Below are positions 1 to 7,568 of a stretch of DNA of 7,568 bases, piece after piece. The notes under the pieces were generated by a model. It was not told the DNA's origin, made no database searches, and saw only the letters and a program-made list of their open reading frames with translations. The position numbers and the translations under genes are program-made. The stretch comes from JANOGU01 sp964499865 (GTDB lineage Bacteria > Pseudomonadota > Alphaproteobacteria > Rhodobacterales > Rhodobacteraceae). Where the stretch lies: NCBI GenBank assembly GCA_964499865.1, contig CAZCPY010000143.1:1-7568 (forward strand), given 5' to 3'. Position 1 is the first letter of the stretch. Every line of letters begins with the position of its first letter.

Positions 1-1329
1 GGCCTTGCCCTGCTGTGCGCCCGGGCGCAGGCGCGCGTGGACGCGGCGCAGGCGCGCGCGGCGGCACGGCGTCAGGTGCAGGGGCTTGACCGGGCGCTGG
101 CCCGCCGCGCGGAGACCCTGGCCGCGGCCGAGGCCGACCTGCGCGCCTGGGCCGAGGACTGGCAGGCTGCCGCCGCCGGCACGCCGCTTGCCGACCGCGA
201 CCCCGGCCACCCGGGCCTGATGGCCGGGATCGACACGCTGGACCGCCTGCGCGAAACCGGGGCCGAGCGCGCGCAGCTGGCCGAAAGGGTGGAGAAGATG
301 GAGGCGAACTCGGCTGCCTTCCGCGATCTGGCGGCCGCCGTCTGCGCCGCGCTGGACCTGCCCGCCGGCACGCCCTGGGACAGCCTTGCCCGCCGCCGGG
401 CGGCGGCCGGACAGGCCGAGCGCGACCATGCCGCCCTGACTGCCGATCTGGCAGAGGCGCAGGCCGCGCGGAAGGCGGACCTTGCGGCACGGGCGCAGGC
501 GCTGGCGGCGCGGGACGCCATGGCTGCGCGCTTCGGCTTTGACGGTGCGGGAACGCTGGCCGCGCATCTGGACCGCTGCCGCGAGGCTGCACGCCTGCGG
601 GCGGACATCGCCACGGCCACGGCCGACCTGGCCGGACGGAGGGCGCCCGAGGGGGACGAAGCCGCGCTGGCGGCGGCCCATGCGGCGGCCGAGGCGGCGC
701 TGGCGCTGGCGCGGCAGGCCACGCAGGACCGTTTCGCCGCCCTGACCGACGCGCGCCGCGCGGTCGAGGCCGTGGGCGCCGACGACGCCGCGGCGCGGCT
801 TGCGGCGGAACGGGCCAACCTTCTGCATGCGCTGAAGGATCAGGCCCGGGCGCACCTGTCCGGGAGGCTGGCGCTGATCGCCGTCGAGATCGGGCTGCGC
901 CGGTTCCGCGACCGCCACCGCAGCGCCATGCTGACGCGTGCGGGCGAGGCCTTCGCCCGCATCACCCGCGGCGCCTACCGCGGGCTTGATGCCCAGCCCG
1001 AGGGCGGGGCCGAGGTGCTGGTCGCCATCCCCTCCGCAGGCGGGGCGCGGCAGGCGGCGCACCTGTCCAAGGGGACGCGGTTCCAGCTGTATCTGGCGCT
1101 GCGCATCGCGGGCTACATGGAGCTTGCCCGGTCGCGCCCGCCGGTGCCCTTCATCGCCGACGACATCCTGGAGACCTTCGACGACGGCCGCGCCGCGGCG
1201 ACGTTTGCGGAACTGGGGCGCATGTCGGCGGCGGGGCAGGTGATCTATCTGACCCACCACCGCCACCTGGTCGACATCGCGCGGGATGCCTGCCCGGGAC
1301 TGCATCTTGTCGAGTTGCCCGCGGCGTGA
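1..1329 (+). CDS. YhaN-type AAA ATPase (SMC/SbcC-like), C-terminal part
   Basis: The reading frame is open from the first base, so the true start and the N-terminal Walker A motif lie off the left edge; 442 residues are visible. The first ~280 are Ala/Arg/Glu-rich and heptad-like, as expected of a long coiled-coil arm. The C-terminal ATPase lobe follows: an ABC-type signature reading LSKGTRFQLYLALR (from base 1063), a Walker B stretch FIADDILETFDD (1150-1185) with the Asp-Asp pair, and a switch histidine in THHRH (1252-1266). The signature and the ADD-Walker B form are typical of the YhaN family, SbcC/Rad50-like ATPases of roughly 1,100 residues that are often encoded next to an SbcD-like phosphoesterase (YhaO). 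A role in DNA-end processing or repair is inferred from the family, not shown here. It ends 102 bp before dnaG on the same strand. An SbcC or generic SMC-like protein is the main alternative. Confidence 0.85.
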   Translation, partial: GLALLCARAQARVDAAQARAAARRQVQGLDRALARRAETLAAAEADLRAWAEDWQAAAAGTPLADRDPGHPGLMAGIDTLDRLRETGAERAQLAERVEKMEANSAAFRDLAAAVCAALDLPAGTPWDSLARRRAAAGQAERDHAALTADLAEAQAARKADLAARAQALAARDAMAARFGFDGAGTLAAHLDRCREAARLRADIATATADLAGRRAPEGDEAALAAAHAAAEAALALARQATQDRFAALTDARRAVEAVGADDAAARLAAERANLLHALKDQARAHLSGRLALIAVEIGLRRFRDRHRSAMLTRAGEAFARITRGAYRGLDAQPEGGAEVLVAIPSAGGARQAAHLSKGTRFQLYLALRIAGYMELARSRPPVPFIADDILETFDDGRAAATFAELGRMSAAGQVIYLTHHRHLVDIARDACPGLHLVELPAA

Positions 1330-1431
1330 CGCGCCGCTTGCGCCGCCCCCGCAACTTCCCCCACATGTCCCGGTGCCCCGGTCTGCCCCCGGGGCCGCCA
1401 TCCGCGATTCGACGAGGGGTCTTGGGGACGC
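1330..1431 (+). promoter_or_regulatory. Intergenic leader of dnaG
   Basis: This gap holds no gene. I see no good sigma-70 -35/-10 pair, so read-through from the upstream ATPase gene or a weak promoter are both possible. Two GC-only hairpins can form: one with a 6-bp stem spanning the ATPase stop codon (1321-1326 with 1332-1337), and one with a 7-bp stem (1375-1381 with 1389-1395, 7-nt loop). Neither is followed by a T run, so they are at best weak terminators. A GANTC site (GATTC, 1406-1410) lies within the 8-mer GCGATTCG (1404-1411), whose reverse complement occurs twice in the rpoD leader. Purine-rich stretches GAGGGG (1414-1419) and GGGGA (1424-1428) precede the ATG but are poorly spaced ribosome binding sites. 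Confidence 0.4.
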
Positions 1432-3336
1432 ATGAGCCTGCCGCCCGGATTTCTGGACGAACTGCGCGGCCGCGTCAGCCTGGCCGCGGTGGTCGGCCGC
1501 GCAGTGGCCTGGGATCTGAGGAAATCGAACCAGGGCCGCGGCGACTTCTGGGCGCCGTGCCCGTTCCACCAGGAAAAGACCGCGTCCTTTCATGTGGATG
1601 ACCGGAAAGGGTTCTACTACTGCTTTGGCTGCCACGCGAAGGGCGACGCGCTGACCTTCGTGAAGGAGACGCAGAACCTGGGCTTCATGGAGGCGGTCGA
1701 GGTCCTGGCGCGCGAGGCCGGGATGCCGATGCCCGAACGCGACCCGGCAGCCGCGGCCAGGGCCGACCGCGCCAGGTCGCTGACCGAGGTGCTGGAGGAA
1801 GCGGTGCGCTTCTACCGGCTGGCGCTCAAGACCATGGCCGCCGCCGAGGCGCGCGCCTACCTGATGCGGCGGCGGCTGTCCGAGGCCGCCCTCGACCGCT
1901 GGGAGATCGGCTTTGCGCCGGACGGGCGCAGCGCGCTGACGCAGGCGCTGGCGGGCAAGGGCATCCCGGTGGAGACGCTGGTCGAGGCCGGGCTGACCAT
2001 CCGGCCCGACGACGGCGGCGCGCCCTACGACCGGTTCCGCGGGCGGATCATGTTCCCGATCCGCGACGGGCGGGGGCGGGCGATCAGCTTCGGCGGCCGC
2101 GCGATGGATCCGGCCGCGCGGGCGAAATACCTCAACGGCCCCGAGACGCCGGTCTTCGACAAGGGCCGCACGCTGTTCAACCTTGCCCCTGCGCGCGAGG
2201 CCGCGGGCAAGGGCACGCCGCTGGTCGTGGCCGAGGGCTACATGGACGTGATCGCGCTGGTGGACGCAGGCTTCACCGGCGCCGTCGCGCCCCTGGGCAC
2301 CGCAGTGACCGAGGACCAGCTGCGCCTGATGTGGCGCCTGCACCCCGAGCCGGTGATCGCGCTGGACGGCGACAAGGCGGGCATCCGCGCGGCGCTGCGG
2401 CTGGTTGACCTGGCGCTGCCACTGATCGAGGCGGGGCAGGGCCTGCGCTTTGCGCTTCTGCCCGGCGGCAAGGACCCCGACGACGTGATCCGCGCCGAGG
2501 GTGCGGGCGCCATGCAGCGGGTGCTGGACGCGGCCCGGCCGATGGTGCGTCTGCTGTGGCAGCGCGAGACGGAAGGCCAGGTCTTCGACAGCCCCGAACG
2601 CAAGGCCGCGCTGGACAAGCGGCTGCGCGCCGCGCTGGGGCGGATCGCCGACGCCTCGCTGCGCGGCCATTATGCCGAGGAATTGCGCCGCCTGCGGGCC
2701 GACCTGTTCGGGGCCGAGCGCCGCCCCTGGCCGCAGCGCCCCCTGCGCGGCCCGATGAAGGGCGCGCCCCTGCCCGCCACGCCCTCGGCGCGCGCCACGG
2801 TGCTGGCCCAGGCCGACGAGCGGACCGAGGAGGCGCTGCTCGAATCCGTGCTGCTGGCCACGCTGGCCACCCATCCGGGGCTGGTCGCGGCCTTCGAATC
2901 CGACTTCGAGGCGCTGGACCTGGCCGAACGGGACCATTCCGCCCTGCGCGACGCCCTTCTGTCCGGGGCCGAGATGGCCGAGGCGCCGCGGGCGGTGCTT
3001 GAAAGGCTTCTTAACCTTCCCCATGTCCAGTCGGCCCCGCCGGTGCGGAACCGTTCGGACGGGGAGCTTGCACGCCACTGCCTGTCGGAAGGCCTTGCCA
3101 AGCTGCACGCCCGGCGCGCCGCCCGCCGCGAGGTGGCGGAGGGCGCCGAGGATCTGGCGGGGCTGGCCGACGAGGGCGTGACCTGGCGGCTGAAACAGGC
3201 GGCAGAGGCGGTGCACATGGCCGGACGGACGGGGATTGCGGCGGGTGACGGCGGCGGCGAGGACCGGCAGGCGATGTCGGCCGCGCTTCAGGCGATGATC
3301 GACGGCGAGATCTGGGTGCGCAGACGGCGCAACTGA
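1432..3336 (+). CDS. dnaG: DNA primase DnaG
   Basis: This is the replicative primase, which makes RNA primers at the fork in partnership with the DnaB helicase. The 634-residue protein is complete. The N-terminal CHC2 zinc finger has ligands C43, H46, C64 and C67 (CPFHQEKTASF ... CFGC). The RNA polymerase basic motif reads KYLNGPETPVFDKG from K232. The TOPRIM core carries EGYMDV (E268, D272) and the metal-binding DGD (D312, D314). All of these sit exactly three residues later than their E. coli counterparts. Residues ~430-634 form the variable linker and helicase-binding C-terminal domain. It is somewhat longer than E. coli DnaG (581 aa), as is usual in alphaproteobacteria. The ATG at 1432 is chosen because MSLPPGFLDELR matches the family N-terminus, even though the ribosome binding site is weak. 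One small difference from E. coli is Ala in place of Pro in EKTxSF. rpoD follows 92 bp downstream and may be partly co-transcribed. Confidence 0.98.
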   Translation: MSLPPGFLDELRGRVSLAAVVGRAVAWDLRKSNQGRGDFWAPCPFHQEKTASFHVDDRKGFYYCFGCHAKGDALTFVKETQNLGFMEAVEVLAREAGMPMPERDPAAAARADRARSLTEVLEEAVRFYRLALKTMAAAEARAYLMRRRLSEAALDRWEIGFAPDGRSALTQALAGKGIPVETLVEAGLTIRPDDGGAPYDRFRGRIMFPIRDGRGRAISFGGRAMDPAARAKYLNGPETPVFDKGRTLFNLAPAREAAGKGTPLVVAEGYMDVIALVDAGFTGAVAPLGTAVTEDQLRLMWRLHPEPVIALDGDKAGIRAALRLVDLALPLIEAGQGLRFALLPGGKDPDDVIRAEGAGAMQRVLDAARPMVRLLWQRETEGQVFDSPERKAALDKRLRAALGRIADASLRGHYAEELRRLRADLFGAERRPWPQRPLRGPMKGAPLPATPSARATVLAQADERTEEALLESVLLATLATHPGLVAAFESDFEALDLAERDHSALRDALLSGAEMAEAPRAVLERLLNLPHVQSAPPVRNRSDGELARHCLSEGLAKLHARRAARREVAEGAEDLAGLADEGVTWRLKQAAEAVHMAGRTGIAAGDGGGEDRQAMSAALQAMIDGEIWVRRRRN

Positions 3337-3363
3337 CCGCTTTGCCGTGACACCCCGCACCCT

Positions 3364-3385
3364 GTGATTCGCCCGCACGAATCGC
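3364..3385. repeat. Small inverted repeat with GANTC arms before rpoD
   Basis: GTGATTCG (3364-3371) and CGAATCGC (3378-3385) are complementary over eight positions, counting one G-U pair in RNA, around the 6-nt loop CCCGCA. The core GATTCG/CGAATC is perfect. A further CGAATCGC lies at 3402-3409, exactly 24 bp after the second arm. The element could be a protein-binding dyad, a short hairpin in the transcript, or chance. It has no T run, so it is unlikely to be a terminator for dnaG. Confidence 0.45.
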
Positions 3386-3417
3386 TACACCGACGGAACC
3401 GCGAATCGCCCCCCTTG

Positions 3418-3422
3418 AAGGA
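3418..3422 (+). promoter_or_regulatory. Ribosome binding site of rpoD
   Basis: AAGGA ends six bases before the ATG at 3429. This is a clean Shine-Dalgarno site that supports the chosen start, and it contrasts with the weak site in front of dnaG. Confidence 0.8.
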
Positions 3423-3428
3423 ACGCCC

Positions 3429-5401
<1,973 letters not shown>

Positions 5402-5405
<4 letters not shown>

Positions 5406-5782
5406 GTGACCGGGTCTTGAACATCGCCGATCTGCGCGCCGAAATCGCCTCGGCTGATGCGAAAGCTGCTTTCGACGTGATCGTCGAGGCATTTTCGTCG
5501 CTTAGCGGTTTCGCTGTGGCTGCGCACGAACAGGGCTTTCTCAACAGCCTGCGGGTCAGACGGGGCGAAGAGTTCTGCTTTGCCGGAATTCCGAATGAAG
5601 ATTGGGTTTTGGCCTACATCCGCAAGCCGGAACTGCGGCGGGGGCGGATCAAGCCGGAATTGGTGTTCGCGACGTTTCCCGAGGCCCGCTTGACCAGCAA
5701 GGGCGAAATCACGTTGCGCATCCACGATCTGAAGACCGCGAAACGCTGGATTGAAATGATTCAGGCCGCCGACCAAAGCTGA
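5402..5782 (+). CDS. Hypothetical protein, 126 aa, overlapping rpoD
   Basis: I do not recognise this protein. It starts at GTG 5402, sharing GTGA with the rpoD stop, which suggests translational coupling; GGAG at 5386-5389 is a possible but distant ribosome binding site. The N-terminal ~35 residues look helical (DLRAEIASADAKAAFDVIVEA). The middle has alternating hydrophobic residues suggesting strands (EFCFAGI at 57-63, WVLAYIRKPELRRG at 68-81, ELVFATF at 86-92, EITLRIHD at 102-109), and the end is an amphipathic helix (KTAKRWIEMIQ). There is no signal peptide or membrane segment, so it is probably a small cytoplasmic alpha/beta protein. Its GC is about 58% by hand count, clearly below the flanking genes, and it uses codons such as TTT, ATT and AAA that they avoid, hinting at later acquisition. 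The long open frame, coupled start and strand-like pattern support a real gene; function is unknown. Confidence 0.7.
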
Positions 5783-5788
5783 CAGGTC

Positions 5789-5852
5789 GTAGGGTGCGCA
5801 TTCATTGCGCACCTTTGCCCGCGTGATGGTGCGCAATGAATGCGCACCCTAC
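5789..5852. repeat. Nested extragenic palindrome (REP-like), possible bidirectional terminator
   Basis: Two 25-nt arms (5789-5813 and 5828-5852) are perfect reverse complements around a 14-nt loop. Each arm is itself a small palindrome: GGTGCGCA, a 5-nt spacer (TTCAT or ATGAA), then TGCGCACC, with outer ends GTAGGG and CCCTAC. The sequence can therefore fold as one long 25-bp hairpin or as two 8-bp hairpins in tandem. It lies between the converging ends of the 126-aa gene and pepN, seven bases after the former's stop. Short GTAGGGTGCGCA-type palindromes of this look recur in intergenic DNA of Rhodobacterales, from general recollection rather than a search, so it is probably one copy of a dispersed REP family. 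The GC-rich hairpin could end transcription from both sides, although no long T run follows on either strand. Confidence 0.85.
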
Positions 5853-5879
5853 ACATCCACCTGCTCCGCCCTACGGCCC

Positions 5880-7568
5880 TCACCCCGCCCCCAGCATCCG
5901 CTCCGCCATCTCTCCAAGGTCGCGGCTGAGGCCGGGGGTGGCGCGGATGCGCGCCAGTTCGGCGCGCATCAGGGACTGGCGGGCGGTGTCGTAGCGCAGC
6001 AGCGTGTCGAACACGGTGGACATCCGCGCCGCGGTCTGCGGGTTCAGGGGGTCCAGCCGCAGGAGCCAGTCGGCGACGAAGCGGTAGCCCGCGCCGTCGG
6101 CGGCGTGGAAACCGGCGTGGTTGGCCGACAGCCCGCCGATCACGGCGCGGAACCGGTTGGGGTTGCGCAACGAGAATGCCGGATGCGCCACCAGCCCCTG
6201 CGCCACCGCCACCGCCCGGTCGGGCGGGGCGAGCATGGCCTGCAGCGAGAACCACTTGTCCATCACATGGGCATTGGCCTGCCAGCGGTCCTGGAACCGT
6301 TCCAGCGCCGCCTGGCCGCGGCCGATGTCGATCAGGCTCGCCAGCGCCTCGACCTCGTCGGTCATGTTGTCGGCCTCGGCAAAGTGCCGCTCGGCCGCCG
6401 CCCCGCCATCGAGCAGCGTCAGCGCCGAGATGGCGGCGTTGCGCAGGGACCGCCGCCCGGCTGACAGCGCGCCGGGGGAAAACGGTCCCGGTTCCGCCAT
6501 CCCCGCGATCAGGCCCGGCAGCAGCGGGCGCAGCCGTTCCGCCACGGCAAGCCTTGCGCGGCGGCGGTCGCGGTGGATGCGGTCGGGGTCGGCGGGATGC
6601 CCGGCCTCGGCCAGCGTCTGGGCGAGGTCGTCCTCGGAGGGCAGGCGCAGGCACAGCGCGCGGAAGGCGGGCTCCAGCGTCTCGTCCGCCGCCACCCGGG
6701 CCAGCGCGTCCAGCCAGTCGGGCCCCGGGGTCGCGCCGTCCAGGATCATGCGGACAAGCACGTCCTTGGCCAGCGCCCGGCCCGCCTCCCACTTGTTGAA
6801 GGGGTCGGTGTCATGCGCCAGCAGGAAGGCGCGTTCCTCGGGCGACGCCGGGCGGTCCAGCACCACGGGGGCGGAAAAGCCGCGCAGGATCGAGGGGATC
6901 GGCCGCGTGGCCAGTCCGTCGAAGGCGAAGGACTGCGCACCTTGCGTCAGCTCCAGCACGGTCGTCGGCAGCACCTCGTCGCCGTTGGGGTTCAGAAGAC
7001 CCACGGCGATGGGGATGACCTTGGGCTGCTTGACCGGCTGGCCGGGCGTGGGGGGCGTGGACTGGCGGAAGGTCAGGGTGAAGCGGCGCGCTGCGGCGTC
7101 CCAGTCCTCGGTCACCGACAGCCGCGGGGTGCCCGCCTCCTCGTACCAGCGGCGGAACTGGGTCAGGTCGCGGCCCGTCGTGTCCTCGAACACGCGCAGC
7201 CAGTCCTCGATCGTGGCGGCCTGGCCGTCGTGGCGCGCGAAATAGAGGTCGAGCGCGCGGGCATAGGCGTCAGACCCCACCAGCCGCTTGAGCATGCCGA
7301 TCAGCTCGGCGCCCTTCTCGTAGATGGTGGCGGTGTAGAAGTTGTTGATCTCGACAAAGCTGTCGGGCCGCACCGGATGCGCCAGCGGCCCCGCATCCTC
7401 GCGGAACTGGCGGGCGCGCAGCGTCAGCACATCCTCGATCCGCTTGACGGCGCCTGCGCGCATCTCGGCGCTGAACTCCTGGTCGCGGAAGACGGTCAGC
7501 CCTTCCTTGAGGCACAGCTGGAACCAGTCGCGGCAGGTGATGCGGTTGCCGGTCCAGTTGTGGAAATA
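5880..7568 (-). CDS. pepN: Aminopeptidase N (M1 zinc metallopeptidase), C-terminal part
   Basis: This cytoplasmic exopeptidase removes N-terminal residues from peptides late in protein turnover. The gene reads leftward and its 5' end is cut by the right edge; 562 residues are visible. The first visible residues, YFHNWTGNRITCRDWFQLCLKEGLTVFRDQE, are the end of the HEXXH zinc motif (its second histidine is encoded at 7560-7562) plus the third zinc ligand, Glu, exactly 19 residues on (7503-7505). The catalytic tyrosine in NNFYTATIYEKGAE is at 7320-7322, the same spacing as Tyr381 of E. coli PepN. The remainder contains the beta domain (LSVTEDWDAAARRFTLTFRQ) and the long helical C-terminal domain, ending RMLGAG. 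The visible length is within about ten residues of the matching part of the 870-aa E. coli enzyme, so the gene seems intact. The HE pair and the substrate-binding GAMEN motif are outside the window. It converges on the 126-aa gene across the palindrome. Confidence 0.97.
   Translation of the reverse strand, partial: YFHNWTGNRITCRDWFQLCLKEGLTVFRDQEFSAEMRAGAVKRIEDVLTLRARQFREDAGPLAHPVRPDSFVEINNFYTATIYEKGAELIGMLKRLVGSDAYARALDLYFARHDGQAATIEDWLRVFEDTTGRDLTQFRRWYEEAGTPRLSVTEDWDAAARRFTLTFRQSTPPTPGQPVKQPKVIPIAVGLLNPNGDEVLPTTVLELTQGAQSFAFDGLATRPIPSILRGFSAPVVLDRPASPEERAFLLAHDTDPFNKWEAGRALAKDVLVRMILDGATPGPDWLDALARVAADETLEPAFRALCLRLPSEDDLAQTLAEAGHPADPDRIHRDRRRARLAVAERLRPLLPGLIAGMAEPGPFSPGALSAGRRSLRNAAISALTLLDGGAAAERHFAEADNMTDEVEALASLIDIGRGQAALERFQDRWQANAHVMDKWFSLQAMLAPPDRAVAVAQGLVAHPAFSLRNPNRFRAVIGGLSANHAGFHAADGAGYRFVADWLLRLDPLNPQTAARMSTVFDTLLRYDTARQSLMRAELARIRATPGLSRDLGEMAERMLGAG

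Larger units (their letters stand above)
3337..3428 (+). promoter_or_regulatory. Intergenic leader of rpoD
   Basis: This 92-bp gap holds no gene and is the natural place for an rpoD promoter. No strong sigma-70 promoter is visible: GTGACA (3347-3352) resembles a -35 box but lacks a good -10 at the right distance, and TTGCCG (3342-3347) pairs only with the poor hexamer TGATTC (3365-3370). Three GANTC sites (3366-3370, 3379-3383, 3403-3407) fall within 42 bp. In alphaproteobacteria GANTC is the target of the CcrM methylase, and methylated sites in promoters can recruit GcrA; that such control operates here is inference. The CTTGAA at 3414-3419 resembles a heat-shock -35 box but lies too close to the start codon to serve rpoD. 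Confidence 0.5.

Noticed and set aside
72..818. A 248-codon minus-strand frame opposite the ATPase coiled coil
   Set aside because: The product is almost entirely Ala, Ser and Arg, which is the antisense image of GC-rich Ala/Arg coiled-coil codons.
1375..1395. A 7-bp GC hairpin as terminator of the ATPase gene
   Set aside because: There is no T run after it, and short GC stems are common by chance at this base composition. It is mentioned only within the dnaG leader entry.
3414..3419. CTTGAA as a heat-shock (RpoH) -35 element before rpoD
   Set aside because: It is only 9 bases from the start codon, so no -10 box could fit upstream of the gene, and the same bases are explained by the ribosome binding site.
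6121..7245. A 374-codon plus-strand frame opposite pepN
   Set aside because: It is Ser/Arg/Ala-rich with no domain, and it lies wholly opposite a well-supported aminopeptidase frame.

Overview
The window looks like the chromosome of a high-GC alphaproteobacterium, most likely a member of the Rhodobacterales (Rhodobacter/Paracoccus-like). The reasons are a strong G/C third-codon bias, the DnaG and RpoD sequence types (for example the DnaG zinc-finger stretch ending EKTASFHVDD and the RpoD C-terminus ending RKLRSFLDQ), and GANTC sites in the leaders. This placement rests on recognition of the protein families, not on a search.

Layout, left to right. Bases 1-1329 hold the C-terminal 442 residues of a YhaN-type SMC/SbcC-like AAA ATPase, whose start lies off the left edge. 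After a 102-bp gap comes dnaG (1432-3336), the replicative primase, complete with zinc finger, TOPRIM catalytic core and helicase-binding tail. A 92-bp gap with a small inverted repeat and three clustered GANTC sites leads into rpoD (3429-5405), the primary sigma-70 factor. A 126-codon gene of unknown function (5402-5782) overlaps the rpoD stop by four bases (GTGA) and has clearly lower GC than its neighbours. A nested palindromic repeat (5789-5852), whose two 25-bp arms are perfectly complementary, sits between this gene and the convergent pepN gene. pepN (complement of 5880-7568) is an M1 aminopeptidase N, cut by the right edge just inside its HEXXH zinc motif.

The centre of the window is a dnaG-rpoD pair, a conserved pairing in proteobacteria that places initiation of DNA replication primers beside the housekeeping transcription factor. 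The ATPase upstream is plausibly a DNA-repair/nuclease-associated protein. PepN is an unrelated cytoplasmic peptide-degradation gene on the other strand. All four large genes look intact where visible.

No convincing novel multi-gene system is present. The items most worth a second look are the nested palindrome, the low-GC gene coupled to rpoD, and the GANTC cluster in front of rpoD that shares an 8-mer with the dnaG leader. No tRNA, rRNA, CRISPR array, insertion sequence or phage gene was seen.
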